Positions 27,001 to 42,000 of a DNA stretch of 64,000 nt are shown piece after piece. The notes below the pieces were generated by a model that was not told where the DNA came from, did no database searches, and was given only the letters and a program-made list of their open reading frames with translations. Each line of letters begins with the position of its first letter. The first letter of the stretch is position 1. Position numbers and translations under genes: made by a program. This DNA is from Coturnix japonica. Taxonomy: Eukaryota; Chordata; Aves; Galliformes; Phasianidae. Where the stretch lies: contig NC_029520.1 in the NCBI RefSeq assembly GCF_001577835.2, forward strand, positions 53,310,652 to 53,374,651, in the 5' to 3' direction.

Positions 27001-30000
27001 GCTCCAAGGGATGGATACAGGAGATGCTCCCTGAATAAAGCTGGAAGGCGTTAATGGTGAGCTCCATTAAACTGCCCACAGACACACTGTTACATGCTGG
27101 GATCCCAGCACAGGTTAGAAAAGTTGTTTTATGGAACGAAATTGGAATGAGATTTTTGAATAACACAGAACTCCATAGAAATGCAACTGCTTAAAGAAAG
27201 CATCAAGGAATGTAAGGGACTATCTCAATATCCCATTAGAGTGGAACCTTCAGTCTTCATAAGCAGCATAAGAAAACATCTCTTTACAAATACCATTCAC
27301 CTCCATTTTAAATTCTCTTCCCTTCAAATAAGCTTTTTCCCCCCCCAGACAGGGTTCTTTTGACCAGTTAAATTCCAGCTACCTACAAATTTAAATCAGA
27401 GGCACAACGTTGATAGGAATAAATCAAATATTAGTAAGACTCTGAAACTTGGGGTTTGCAATTAGCTTACACAGGTCTCAAAGCTTACAGTCATGAAACC
27501 CAACCCACCTGAGAACCAGCCTAGCAAGTAAACAAAACCAAACCCAACAAAGAACAAAATCCATTTTCAGCCCGAACAGTGATAGAGCCTACAAACGCCC
27601 AGCATTCAAGATGATGTTGCAAGATGAAAACGTGAAAATGCAGCTTCATATTACGCTGCAACCAACCCAACCAAAGAGAGCTGTCCCAGGGACTGCCAGG
27701 CTTCCTCTCACCTAAGCACTACTGTGTCATCTTGGGTCCTAAGCTTGCAGTCATACAGCTGTGGGCTGACCCTGCTCAGCCCACTGGTACAGCTGAAGAT
27801 CAGTTCCCAGCTCCCAGCTTAGCTCTCCCCGGTACATTTGTTTCCCAAGGGGCAGCCAGCACTCAGAGGAGATTAATTGTGCTCAGAGTTGAGTGCTGAG
27901 ATTCAGGAATTTAGCAAAAGTAGATTTCCACTTAAGCTGATCTCTTCAGACCTCATACGCAAGCTGCTGCCACTAAGCACTGCTCTGAGAGCACGGTGCG
28001 TCAGCAGCTCAGAGCGAGGCACTTCCAGCCCCAGCTCTCAGCACTGTGTTCCATCTCCTCCATGGTCTGTTCTGTAACCTTGGCAAAAAAAACACCCTGT
28101 GCTTTCTGCATCCCAGTTCATCATTTACAAACTAAGCACTTTTCACAACAAAGGCTTAGAATCACACAATCATTAACGTTGGGGAACAGCTCCAAAATCC
28201 CCTCACCCAACCACAGCCCACCCCACCATGCCCAGTGCCCACGTCCCTCAGTGCCACATCCCCACGGCTCTGGACACCTCCAGGGATGGTGAACCCAGCA
28301 CCCACTGGACAACATGCCTCAGAGCATTGCCACTCTTATAGATGACATATTTGTCCTAATATCCAACCTGGAGGTCGAAGTTCTTAGCACCAAGAAAGCA
28401 CACATGTTTTCTGACATACACTGTAGGCTACGATAGCTGCCAGCACGGTCAAACAAGACATTGCTGAGAGCACTCCCATGTACCCCAGCTCTAAGACAAG
28501 CACTGCACTCCAACCCCAAGGCCCCTCATGTCTCGCAGTGATGGAGGCTCACACCCACCCGCTCCTCTCGCCCCTCAGCAAGGATGACGACGACCCGGCC
28601 CTGCCGCTGCCGCCCCGTGCGGCCCATGCGCTGCACCAGCCGGATCGGGCTCTTCTGGGCATCAAAGCAGACAATGAGATCGACTTCCCCAATGTCCAAA
28701 CCTTCTTCTCCGACACACGTCGACACCAGGGTGTTGTAGCCACCCTCACGAAAGCGTTTTACCACCTGAAGAAAAGAATGGATGTAACGGATTAGCCCGA
28801 AAGCCCCCAGTACAAACTTCTTCTCTGTTTAGCCAGATTTTTAACTAGAAAGAAATTCATATTTTAAACTACAAAACTCAGTCAGTCTTTCCAAATGTGT
28901 CGATTCCTTCAATGTGATCAGACACCACACTCTAATACTGTCAGTGCTGTCCTTCAGTTCTAAAACCAAGGGTATAAGAACACCTTACTCTGACTGCAAC
29001 CACTGTATTTTTCCAAAATTGATCTTCCCAGCTTTACAACTATTTCTTTTTAAACTCTGCTACATCAAAACTTAAGGATTTATCTTATTTCCATATCTAG
29101 GAGGGAAAAAACCCCCAGAGCAAGCATTTATGTTTGATTATAGAATCACAGCATGCCCTGGGTTGCAAAGGCCCACAGTGCTCATCCAGCTCCAACCCCC
29201 TGCTGTGTGCAGGGTCACCAACCAGCAGCCCAGGCTGCCCAGAGCCACATCCAGCCTGGCCTTGAATGCCTGCAGGGATGGGGCATCCACAGCCTCCTTG
29301 GGCAACCTGTTCCAGTGTGTCACCACCCTCTGGGGGAAAAACTTCCTCCTCAGATCCAACCTAAACCTCCCTTGTCTCAGTTCCAAACCATTCCCCCTTG
29401 TCTTATCACTGCCCACCTTGTAAACAGCCATTTACATTCTGTAGTTTTGGATAATCTGAAAGCAACTGAACCACCTAGGAATGTATCAATGATACTTGAA
29501 GTCTCGGTCACCACTACACAATCCATATTAATCATATTTATACAATCAATATTCCGTTTCAGCTGTTTACCTCAAGCTGCTCCTTCTGGGTGAAGCCCTT
29601 CGTGCTCTTTCCCGTGGAGTGCCCAACAAAAGTCATCACTCTGACAACTGGGCTGAACCGGGACAGCATTTCTGCAATTTCCTGCACGCTATCCCGAAAC
29701 GAAGAGAAGATCATCACCCTGGTGCTCACAGATGGGCTCCCGGACCTGGTTTGATCTTCTAATTAAAAAAAGACAGAAGAGTGTTTCACTGAAGAGTCCA
29801 GAGCAAAGTAAGCTGGGCATAGCAGTGAACAGCAGAGCAGCACTAGATGCACATGGTGCAGTGCAAGGGATGTGTAACAGCTGGCTGTGACTTACTGCCC
29901 CAAGTCACATCTGCCTGTACTGCAGAAGAACCCCACGACAGTAGAAAGGTTCAGAACCTTCCCTTGCTCCCCTATTCTGTAGCTTCCGAATGTTCTGCCA

Positions 30001-33000
30001 TCACAATCCATTGTATCTCCCAGCTCAATGGCAAAGATAACCATTACTTCAAAGCAAAGTTAAAAAGACATGCACCTGTATTGGGTTTCTTAGCAAGGCA
30101 CCTTTAACCAAAAACATATTCTTAATGCTACACAGAGACAAAACTTGTCTTTTAGACACTGCACTTTTTAATACTTTATTTTGAAACACATAGGGGTACC
30201 TCCTAGAGCACAAGTGTCAGCAGTAGAACAACAGCAGCATCTTTCCTACTGTGTCACAGTCAAAGCTGTCTCTCTTCAAGAACTTTAACCACATTTCAAT
30301 ACTCTATTTGAGTTCATCAAATTTCTCATGAATATCCATCAACAGACCAGGTAATTCACATTGAAACACAATCTAGAGCACAGTACTGCAGCCAATTCAT
30401 TTATTTAGCACAGTATCCACCAGCACACCCTGCCTACAAGAAATACCCAAACAAATGCAATCAGCAGCTCTTCTGTTCACTGTCAGCACCTTCAACCGTT
30501 CACTCCTTTTAGTTTGAGCTGTCAGTACTTACCAGAACCGCCCTTCCTCCGGGACTCAAAGTGCTCTATCACTATTTCCTCCAATTTCTTTAATTTCGGA
30601 TGACTGTAAATAAACTCCTTTTTACTTTCAGACACTGAAAAAAAAGACATGAAGCAATTAGAGATAGAAATGAAACAGCCACAACTATAAAGGTTCAGTG
30701 AAGTTCATTCCGTCCTGTTGCAGTTCTCCAGTGTCAGGCACACAGATGCCTGATGCCTACACTCACTGCATTCACCTGAACAAAAACTGTACTGAACTAC
30801 TTACAGAAACGTGTTTGTTAAATCCAGTTCCTTAAACCTGTTGTGTCACAGTCACACTGCAAGATGCATACAGTCAAATACCAATATTTTAACCTTTTAT
30901 TTTAAATGAAATTAAAAACATCAAACATGGAACTCATTAGTTAAACCCACCAAGAGATGGGAAACACCAGGAGAAGTCTGGGGAAAGTGATCTCAAATAA
31001 AGAACGCTATAGCCAGGTGTATCAGAATGCAGAGCTTCCTGCACCCACAAACTGTGCAGAAACACTCAGGGTTTCTTTCAAACAGAAAGTCAATATCCTG
31101 CCCCTAAAAGGGGAAATACTGACCTGATTTACTCTTGTGAGGATTTCCATTTGCTGAAGTCTGACACACGTCTGAAAACATGTCTGCCAGCTGCTGGTAC
31201 AGCCTCATGAAGTCCTCATTGCGACCAAGTTCGTTCTTTGTACGAGTTAATCCTGTGTAAATAAGTTAAAACACCTCAGCATTCAGTCTCCAGAGCAAAC
31301 CTCATCTTTGCAGTCCAACAGGTGAACTTCTCAAAAGCAGTGAACTCCTTTCAAGAGCAAAGCAGCACAAGTTAGCTCAGGAAATGCAACCAACATTGTG
31401 TAGAGCCAGTATTTATTTCCTCAGGGAAGATGCAGCTGGAGAACTGAAAGATGAAAATGGTTTGTAGGAACGGAAGCCTGTAGTCCCTGGGCAGACTGAA
31501 AACTTCTACCTCAACCACTCAGCACAAGGGAAGCCATCCAGAAGTTCTGCGGCCTCTTTAACTAATTGACATAAAAGAAACCTAGTCTGAAAGCTCAAAC
31601 TAACAGACCACAAACTAATGAACCAACACGTTTCTGGAACGACCTTCTGACAGTGCAGAAAAGAATTCAGTTCTACTCAAATCAGAAAGCAAATCTACCA
31701 AATCCAGAACAGAAAAACTAGGTACTAAAAATGCTTTCCCTCTGTCACCTTTTAACAGCAGACATGAATTTAAGGGGACCAAGAATGGAGGAAGCACATG
31801 AGATGCCCTCCAGCACTAACAAGAGTTCTGTATCATCAGAGAACAACAACCTGAAATCAATTGTAAGAAGGCCAGAAGTATAAAATTCACAAGAAAATAT
31901 ATTAGCACATCCATACCATAAATACACGTTGTACAGACATCCCATCGTATGTGATAGGCACTGCACACATTTGGTTCAGACACAGTGCTCTGTCTAAGCT
32001 ATCCCAAGTTAATGGCCAGATGACACACATGCAAACAAGAACGAAGCAAGGACCACAGAGCCTGACCATGGAGCACTGTGCACAGCCGACACCAGCCCCT
32101 CCCTGACACAACCTGCACTTTGATGCTGCCAGGTGGAAATGTCTCCCCCCAGCAGAGCTGTCAGTACCAAACCAGCTGCAGCTTCATCTCTGCACAGATC
32201 CCGCACAGCTGGGACACCAGTTCTAGTGTGATGTGCTCACATTTGTAATCTTCTTGCAAAGGTGCCCGAATCATGCATACATTTTAAGTACATTTGCTAT
32301 GGGGGGAGCTCAATATTGGAGGAAATGCTTTACCAGGCAATTTCTTGGTTTAAGTTGCTCAACACTTTGCCTCTCCTGAGATATTGTTGCCACTTACTTA
32401 ATTGATGCTCTCTTGGTGCCTTATTTGTTTTTTTTCCAAAATCACTGCCACACGTGCACATTTGCTTCCCCAAATTTACTCTATCTGTAGCACTGGGTTA
32501 ATGCAATTCCCATAGGGTCAAAGGGAAAAACAAACACCTACCAGCCTTGCAACCCACTCATTATATGAATTGATTTGTACAAAGCTAGCAAGACAGAGGA
32601 GGTAAATTAATTGAGGAGCAAAGGGAACAAAGGAAGGACGCTTCTGGAGACTGCTCACCTTTCGATCCATCCATAATGCCACAAAGGTAGATGAATAACG
32701 ATCGTGTTCCCATTTGCTGCAGCAGCTCGTAACCATGATACAAACTGATACAAAGTGCAAAATCTCCCTCAATTATGCCTTGCTGCATCCCCTGTGAAAA
32801 TAAAACCGACTCACCATTAAATCAGGGAGATGATAACCAGCAGGAATCACGCTGCCATTCATATAACAAATATGAGATGAGCATCTGAACAACAGAGCCA
32901 AAGGACAGCACAGCACACAGCGAGTGTCTGCCTGCCAAAGCCTTCAGACCTGGGCCCTCCGTGAGGTGCAGTAACCTCATTTTGAGGGGAAAGTGTAACT

Positions 33001-36000
33001 TTGGTCATCACAAACCACAGCACAGCTTCCCAAACCATTCCGGTTCACAGAAGCGCTTCTCCTCTTTAACTCTCCCATGATAGAATCAAGAACTGCGGAA
33101 CAAGTAGGTGTGTTTTATTCCAGCTGAGAACAGAACGTTACATTGGAAATCTAACTTTAAATACACCAAGAAACCTCATAAACTCTAAAGTATTGCCTTT
33201 CATTTACTACTTGAACAACATGAAGTAAAGGATGATGCTTACCATGTTCTGTGGGGAGGGGTTTTTCCTGTACTGATCCCTCGCTAGGATGACCTGGTAC
33301 TTGGTGAGGCTGGGGATGTCCCGCCTGGATAAAACTCCCATTTTGATCAGGCGTCCGGCAAACGCTTCTAGCACCTGCAAACAGAGCACAGCACAAGGCA
33401 TGTGGAGGATGAGGATGGTTGGCCTCTTTCACAGCTTTATTTTACATCTCTTGTGCAATAGGATTCAAGCCACTCATGTACTTTCATTTACTTGAACTGC
33501 TGAATTTTTCAAAACCAGGTGGTACTGATGTCAACACAACCTGTTCCTGTACCAGGCACAGCCAGCACCTCCAGGCTCCAAGCAGCAGAACTACCACAGA
33601 GCAGCTCCCTAAGATCTGTGCCCTCTATGGCAGCTCCTCCACCTGCTGCCAACACCAGCCCCCCATAAAACCAGCCCCAGCAGACAGACAGCCCAGGGTG
33701 GAGGTGTGTGTTGAGCAGCGTGGCCCAGCACACAGGCTGCCCTGCTTCCATCAGCCAGCAGGCAACTTATTTTTACACATCACAAGCACCTGCTTTCCAC
33801 ATTGCTGAACCGAGGGAGCTGACCTGAACTAACTCACCATAATCTTGTTTTTCCCCTTTGTTTTTCAGCCTTCTGTGGTCAGGACTTTTTTTTATTTCTT
33901 TATTTATACAGACTCAGCTTTGCGGGAGCACTAACTCTGTAATAATTGGGGTAATCAGATTTGTTCTACAGAATGACTTACAATCCATCAGCCCACTTGG
34001 CGAGCAGATCCCAAATCACCTCAGAGCACTACATCACAAAAACTGCGATGCATGTTTAAGCACTAAGTAACAACGCTCCATTCACCCTCCGCATGCATTT
34101 CATGCCATGCTGGGTTTTCAGAGCCCATTAAGTTGCACAAATATTATGAAAAGCCGCACTATCCGTACGCTGTCAAGCAGCAGCAGTTAGTTTAACCGCT
34201 CTCTGCTGCCGTGGTTGTTGGCACAGCTTGGTGCTGCTTCAGCTCCTTGCTCCGTGGATGGTGCCCGCATGGCACCAAGCGGTAAATCCCAAGGAAAGGG
34301 AGAGGCAATGATTGCCACCACCAACTCCAGCAGCACTAATCCCCACAAAACAAAAAGCACGCAGGGAACTTTGATAGGGCGAAGGGAAAATTGTGAAAGC
34401 AAAAGCTAAAGTGAGAAAACACGGCGCTGGGGAATTTCCACGCTGCTGGCTGCGGGCCCACAGCTCCTTCAAAAACAACTCGCTGCAGTCGGCAGCTAAG
34501 AGGATTACAACAGATAAAGGCTGCTGAGAAATAATAGAAACACAGCCTCAATTCCAAACACTGCGCACCTCAGGCTGCCCTGGGCCTTCCTACAGGGACA
34601 GCATCGAACCACAGCACTGCTCAGGTTGGAAAAGACCTTCAAGATCATCGAGTCCAACTACAACCCAACCATCCAACCCTCACTAACAGCCCTCCACTCT
34701 GAGCACTACATGCAAATGGTTTTTAAGCACATCCAGGGATGGTGACAAAACCACCTCCCTGTGCAGCCCATCCCAGTGCTTAGCAGCCCCTTCTGTAAAG
34801 AAGTGTTTCCTGATACCCAACCTAAACTTACCCTGTCACAGCTTGAGGCCGTTTCCCCTCGTCCTGTCACCACTGAGCAGATCCCAGCCCCGCTCCTGCT
34901 GCAATCACCTTTCAGGTATTGGCAGAGAGCACTCAGGTCTCCCCTCAGCCTCCTTTTCCCCAGACCAAACAGCCCCAGTTCCTTCAGCCTCCCCTCGTAG
35001 TCCACTTTCTCCAAGCCCTTCATAAACCTTGTCCTTTTTTAGATCTGCTACAGCACCTCAATGTCCTCTGTGTACTGAGGTGCACACACAGCCACCCAGA
35101 AACCTGAACGCACAAGGCATTAATTTATGGCACTTGTTTTAGTCCGAAGAGTTGTAACTTCAGAACTTGTCATGAAAATATTTATTTAGAAAAGAAATTA
35201 ATGCTCTAATTAAAAATTGAAGCCCACATGAGCGTAATATCTCTGCTCCGGTCTGTTATTTCCTTTTTATTTTTGTTACTTTTGTTGCATAACATTTTTG
35301 TTTTTTAATTCCCAATTACTTGTATTTCTGTGTTTCCTCTCTTGACCTGGTTTATAACATGCAAGAAAATCACGTTGGCACTGTTTGCTCAGTGTCCAAT
35401 TTAATCATCTTCTGCAAAACAAACCAAGGAAGGCTATTACAAAAGACAGCGGGATCCAGGCACCTGGAGCTTCAAAACTAACAGGAACAGTAAACATAAC
35501 CTACTTAGAAGAGATACAGAAACAAGCACTACTCAGAGTGATTACTTTTATCTGGTCTCCCTACCTTTATTTCTAATTGAAAAGATAATACTCCTGGATT
35601 AGGTCTCCCGAACCTTTCCAAAACACTGACATGTTACATTACATTTGTTTAGATGAATTTCTTGCCAGGACCAATGACTTTTTCTAGCTTGCTAAATGCA
35701 ATTAAAACAGCTGACAGATTTACTGCCGGTGTATACAAGGCATCTGGTGAAGCTACCCCTGCTGCACTAAAACTGCCAAGAACAGAAAGGTTTTGGCAGA
35801 ACAAGAACCTTCCCAGCTCCAGCACACAGTGTGCCACGGCACCTCTAACCATGCCGTGCCATGCACAGAACTGATATGCGAGGACACGAGGCTGCGAGGT
35901 GTGATGCAGAGCTTTGTGTTTAACAAAGTGTGCTGCCTTGGAAGGGGCAACCCTACCATCCCCAACAGTTCCAGTGGGAACTGTGCACCAGCTCTGCAAA

Positions 36001-39000
36001 TAAGTCAGCTTCAAGTGGAAGAGCCCAGGGATGCCACCAGCACTGAGCTCCATGGTGGGGAGACAGAGCTCACACACTGCTCACCAGCTGCAGGGAGCAC
36101 CGAGCTCCTTCTTGTACACAGAACAGCTCACTGACATGTATGGTGAAACCTCCCAGATCAGAAGAACTGCTCGTCAACCGAGAGAAGGAGGCAGTTATTA
36201 ACATAAAAACGTGTGGGGCTGCAACACAAGATGGCTGAGGAAGGAGCTGGTGCTCAGTCTGAGTTACTCTCCCTGTGTATCTCAGTGCTGTGACAAACAG
36301 GTAATCCTTAACTGTAAGGGTGAAGGGTGCTGTTACACATGAGCTTCGTGCCGACATATTCCTAACTCCCTCAAAACAGAAACAGGGACACAGAAGGGAA
36401 TGGTGTTTGTAAGACCATCTCCTGGTTCTCCAAAACTGATACCAATCAACAGATAAAGCATCTTTATTCCTCTCAAAGTTTCCTTGTCACGTTGATGCTA
36501 ATTCATAACATCACAGAACGGCTTGGGTTGGAAGGGACCTCGAGGATCATCAAGTTCCAACCCCACTGCTGTGTGCAGTGTTCCCAGCCACGGGATCAAG
36601 TACCAGATCACACTGCCCAGGGCCCATCCAACCTGGCCTCAAACACCTCCAGGGATGGGGCACCCTCAGCCTCTCTGGGCAGCTGTGGCAGCTCCTCACC
36701 ATCCTCCCAGTGAAAACCTCCACTGACATCTAGTCTCAACCTCTCTTCCTTTAGTGTAAAACCCGTTGCCCTATCACTATCTGCCCACATAAAATGCTGA
36801 TCTCTCTCCTTTTAATCTCCCTTTTAATCTCAGAAGGCCGCAATGGGGTCTCCCCCAGAGCCTTCTCCTCTCCAGGACAGAACGAAGCACCTTGCTGAGA
36901 ATGCTTTGCTTTGCATCCTCAATCTGCAAGGATGAATATTTGTTCTTGTGAACACAAAGAAACAACCTGTGGGGAAAACACCCGGAATGCAGCACTAACA
37001 ATCCACCAAAAACCAGCAGCTGCGGGAAGAAATAAGCACAAAGACCCACCCAAACAACAGTGTGCTCTGCTCAGCTCCAGGAACAGCCCTGTGCTGTAAC
37101 AGCTCCAGACACAGCCCACGGCACATCATCAGCACTGCCAGGCAGCCTCTTGCACTAAACTACCAGGCACATCACAAAATAAAACCAAATGAAATAAACC
37201 AAGAGCAGATCTGTGAAGGAGGACCTTCAATTCCTATCAGCCTTTCTCTCGGAGCAGCCACTTACCCTCCAGATGATGCCTGAACAAGGGTCGGAACTGT
37301 TTTCCTTTACAAAGCATCAGAATTATTCCTGCAGGGGAAGCTGAGGAGGAGCCTCCGCACACCAGCCCCAGAAGTCGGCCCATGTCAGAGCACTGAGCAG
37401 CCAGCTGAGGTGCCATGATTACATTATAGTAATTCAACTGGCCAAACCATGCAGAAATTTCCTGCCCACACAAGTGAAGTTGGTGCTTGTACCATAACGA
37501 AGCATCGCTCAAGGTGTTACCTGTGATGTGGATCATTCATACAGTGTCTTGTTCCATGATACACACCTGCAGCCGAGCAGCTGCCCCATGTAGGAATGCC
37601 TTGATTAACTAAGTCTGATAAGTGCCACAACTCAGCTCCACGAATGCTGTGACTGACATCAGGAGCTGACCATGGAATCAGATCACCAAGCAAGGCCGTA
37701 AGGTGTCATGGCATGATACAAGGAGACAACCCATCTTGGTTGGCCACCCCTGGCTGATAGAAGGAGCATAGCACCGAACTGATCTGTTGGGACCTGCACA
37801 TCTCCTGCTCCTCGGGCACTTAATGCTTTGTTGGAACAGGTAACCGAGCCTGGGAGGGAGAACTGTCACATCTCAGACACAACAGCTACATCCCCAACCC
37901 ATGTTCTCCTTCTCCCACAGGCATCTCAGCAGTGCGTGGGAGAGATCCCTGTCCTTAAAGAAAAGCCCCATGGCTTCCCCTTGGTGCCTGGGACACAGGA
38001 TTCCAACTGTTACATCTCATTAACATTGGGAGCCAAAGACAGGCAGCTACAAGCAGAGCCGCACGCTCCCTGCACTGCACAGTCAGGGCCAGCCCTGGGC
38101 CAGCCCTGCACATCCCGAGGAGCTCCTGTCTCTATTCACAGCACCATGCAGCTGGATGTTCAACAACAAACCGACTCCCAGGTTGTGCATGCAGCCAGCT
38201 TCCATCAGCTGCAAGGGAAGGAGTTGGGAAGGGGGAGGAAAGCAGACAGGAAAGAGAGGAGCTGGAAATGGAAAAGAGCTGTGAAAGGAAAGGAGCAAAA
38301 AGGAACAGAAGGGAAAGGAGCTGGGAGAAAGGAAGGAGCAAGGAAAGGGAGATGGGAGAGGAGCAGCACTGGGAAGGTGAACCTCGGTCAGAAACCCAGA
38401 GCACATGAAATGCAAACACCCCCATGGTCTGCACCGCGCAGAGCTGGCAGCAGCAGGCAGGGCTAAGGGAGCTGCTGTGTGTGCACTGCGGGACGGCAGG
38501 GCTGGAGCTGTGCCCTGCACACACGTACACACAGATAGATGCACACACACAGATACATGCACACACATACACACACACACACACCTGGATGCCGTCCCCG
38601 TGCCCGCCCCTCGCTCCCGCCCCCTCGGATCCCTTGATAAAGCGGCTCTGCCCGTCTCGGCTCAGCCCGGCACGATGGAGACCGGCGGGTGCCGCATGAG
38701 CGGCGCGGAGCCGAGCGGCCCGGCCGCCATCACGCTGGAGGAGCTGGACGGGATGGCGGAGGAGAGCCCCGACTCGGCGTATCACAGCCACGGCAGCAGC
38801 CTGGAGGAGGAGGCGGCCGAGCGCATGGACGACGAGGAGCAGGAGCGGCTGCTGAGCTACTGGCAGAGCGTGGGCAGGGGGCACCAGGTGGACGTGCCCC
38901 GCGGTAAGGGCGGCCGATCGCGGGCCGGGGGGACGCGCTGCGGTCGGGTCTCACACCGTTCGCATTCTGATACACGATCCGGCTCATTGGAGCCGATGGG

Positions 39001-42000
39001 GGCTGACAGCCGTCATTGCGAGTCACATCGGCTGCCCCCGAAATACAGGACCGCGGAATCGCTCGGTCCGAAGGGCCAACGCAAATAACTCCGTGACGGC
39101 TGTGTTAGCACAGCACGGCTCGTCTGCTTTACACGTGAGCAGACTTAAGGTTCCAGCTTTAAGGAACTAAAGGCTGGAATTGGCTTTTTGACAGCAAGCC
39201 GGCCAGCTCTGCCCCAATGAGAAGTTCTACACGTTGCATGTTGAGCACATAGGAAATGAGGGACGCTGCAGCACACTGCACAGCTCCGTGAGCACGAGCT
39301 GCCCCTGCACACAGTGATACCGAGCAGGGATCTGCCCCTGCACACAGTGATACCGAGCAGGGATCTGCCCCTGCACACAGTGATGCTACTGCTGGGCTTG
39401 TAAGGAGCCTGCAGAGAGGGGGAGGCAGCCAGCCCCAAAGAGACTGCGCCAAGTACTGCTAAAAGGAACCAGCATTCCCTAGGAACTCCTTTATTCCAGC
39501 ACAGAGGACATAAGCTCGTTTTCTCCCTTATCGAGTCACTCCAACAAATTCCATGTTACCTTTCTGATGCCTGAACAAGGAGAACTGTCTCCTTGGGCAC
39601 CAGGACACCCTGAGCCTGGCTGAGGAGCTCTGAGTGCACAGCAGCAGCAGGGCAGCCCTGGGCTCCAGCTCTCACTGAGGGGTCCTTAGGGTATCGAGTT
39701 CAGATAATCATAGAAAGGTTTGGGCTGGAAAGGGCCTTTAAGACCATCTCGCTCCCACTCCCTGCTGTAGGCAGGGACACCTCGGCACAGCCCAGGCTGC
39801 TCACAGCCCCATCCAGCCCGGCCCTCACAGCTCCCAAGGAAGGGGCATCCACAGCCTCACTGAGTAACTTGTTCCAGCCTCACCACCCTCACGGTGACAA
39901 ATTCCTTCCTAATATCCAGGCTAAATCTACCCTGCTACAGTTTGAAGCCGTTTCCCCTCGTCCTGTATTTAAAAAGTCAAAAGCAGTGCATATGCCCAAA
40001 GTACCACGTTGCCATGTTTTGTTACTCTCCTATTAAAGGTTTGCTTCCTAACATGAAGCAGGTATCACACAGAGCAGGGCAGAGGGGCTTCCTCCAGCTC
40101 CTGCCTGGGCTGTCAGGGTGGGCTGCACCTCACCTGGCAGATAGAGCTCATCAGATCAGCTCACAGCTCTGCTCCAAGTACAGGGGAGCCGCTATCCCCA
40201 GGGCAGCATGCAGTCAGCAGGAGCACCCCCAGCCTTGGGAGTCCAGGGGGAACAAGGATGGCTCTCTGTGAAGACAAACCCACTGCTCCACCAAGCAGCT
40301 GATGCCACAACACACAAAAATACAGGAGTTATTTGCTGCTGGTGGTAGCTGTGCAGCCAGGGCACTGCAATCTTAACAGCAGAGCATGTGCTGCTGTAGC
40401 CTAGTGGTAAAGCCTGTGAAATAAGCAAAACTGCTCCTGTGACCGTGGTTCAGGGCTGCTGCAAGCTCGGCACCCTGCTGCATGGTGACAACATGCCTTG
40501 CAGAAAGATGTCTTGCTCGTAGCTTTTGTTAGCACCTCGTAAGGGTTACAGAGCACCATCAGCCTCCTACAGGCATCAGACACTGAGAGATTTGAGCACC
40601 ACGCTTCTAGGACTGACATTTCAATTTGTTAATGTTAGCAAGACCACAGTAATGCCGTGGTGTGACTGAGCAGCCTGTGCCAAACCCTGCAGCCAAAAGG
40701 AAAGTACAGGTGTAGGATGGTGCAATACAGCTTTCCTGGCTTGGGAACTCCACGTTATCTGCTCCCAGCAGAAGCAGAAAACATGCTGCAGCACTTCCTT
40801 CCCATTTCTCAATTATAACCTCAACGCAAGATTAACAAGAGAGCTGTTAAGCATGAAAAACATCCACCTGCCGTGGTGTTGGGATATCTAAAGATACGCA
40901 GCACACAAAGCAGCACGCTCTGAACTGAGCGCCCTGGCTCCAGATCAAGCTTCAGATATTGACTTGCACGTGGTTTTCCATCAGTTCCAATACGCTCCCC
41001 ATGCTGAGGTTATGTCAATGGGCAGTAGCACGTCTCTGTGGGTAGGAGGCTGCTGGGCATGCAGGGGAGGGACCACTGGGGAGGGAAGGAAAGAAGGACG
41101 GGGCTGCTGTCAAGTGTGCATCACCTACAGAAAGCCCTTAGTAAAGATCTGCCTCTTTCACAATACCTACCCATAGGTTGTGATACAATTATTTCATAAC
41201 TAATTTACAATTGTAAAATGTAATTAAGCCAAGCCTTCCCCAGGTGCACTGCTACAACTCGTTATCATTGCCTCCTTTTGTCACGCCAGGATCCAGGTGC
41301 CCAAGCCTGGACTGAGAGAGTGTTTGTATCCACAGCAGCTCCCTTGCTCTGAGCCATGTAAGCTGGGTGCTGTGCAGGGCTGTGTTTACTGTGCTCACTG
41401 CACAGTGCTGGTGGGCATGGAGCTGTGGAATGAAGGGACTTCCATTGGTTGGAACTTATCCCATATGTTAACATGCAGGAAAGAATCTGATCACATTTAG
41501 CAGTGGAAGAATCAGAAACAGAGTCAAGGTTTCCAGGGCCCTAAAATATCTTCTAATTCGTCACTCTACAAATCCAGAGCTAAAGCCTAATGTGCTATTT
41601 TTTCCCTTAGCACTCAAGGAGATCAACTTTAAATGTCATTAACTGCATTTTAAATTTATTTCCTAATGACATTTACAAAAACAGGTTTAAAATTAGTGTC
41701 TTTCTGCTCATTGTTAATAGGGTCTTTACTGCTCCAAACAGCCGTAGGGCCCTGCACTGAGAGCCAGGACATGTAGGTTTGATTTCCAGCTCAGCTCCAG
41801 ATTTACTGAGTGACACAGGCTCAGTTAATTCCTCTGCTCCTTAACCCTCCCCTCCCTGCAGCTCTGTGCCCCAGCTCCCTGCTGAAGGCACCGGGGCATT
41901 TGGAGCACACAAAAGAAGGGACCTTCAGTTGAAACTTCCATTCCTTTGCACACCTGTGTCTGACACCATGGGGACGCACGGCACAAACTCACAAACACTG

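Larger units (their letters stand above)
26357..28558 (-). other. FANCM intron 10
   Basis: Contains two minus-oriented CR1 pieces (26455-26525, 28157-28378); nothing else recognised. Confidence 0.7.
28559..33374 (-). other. FANCM: FANCM exons 5-10: helicase insert and second RecA-like domain
   Basis: Residues about 299-595. Exons 5-7 encode the helical insert ([31 protein letters not shown]). Exons 8-10 encode the helicase C half with [54 protein letters not shown] and motif [15 protein letters not shown]. All motifs are intact, so an active translocase is expected. Confidence 0.93.
33375..38674 (-). other. FANCM intron 4, part downstream of the nested gene
   Basis: Carries CR1 copies at 34600-35095 and 36506-36880, an AT-rich block near 35130-35350 that could be a non-coding element, a homopurine tract and CA-rich repeats just before the SOUL first exon. 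No exon recognised. Confidence 0.65.

Noticed and set aside
29130-29593. Open frames of about 100-146 codons in the CR1 copies (also at 6251-6896 and 48889-49352).
   Set aside because: They lie in the CR1 3' region and recur identically in each copy on either strand; they are not host genes.
37828-38466. A 212-codon plus-strand open frame upstream of the SOUL gene.
   Set aside because: Its second half is the homopurine tract and no part resembles a known family; no splice or start evidence ties it to the SOUL transcript.
40393-40465. tRNA-like A-box (TAGCCTAGTGG) and a GGTTCAGGGC B-box-like element.
   Set aside because: A proper cloverleaf with acceptor and anticodon stems could not be formed; at most a decayed tRNA-derived piece.
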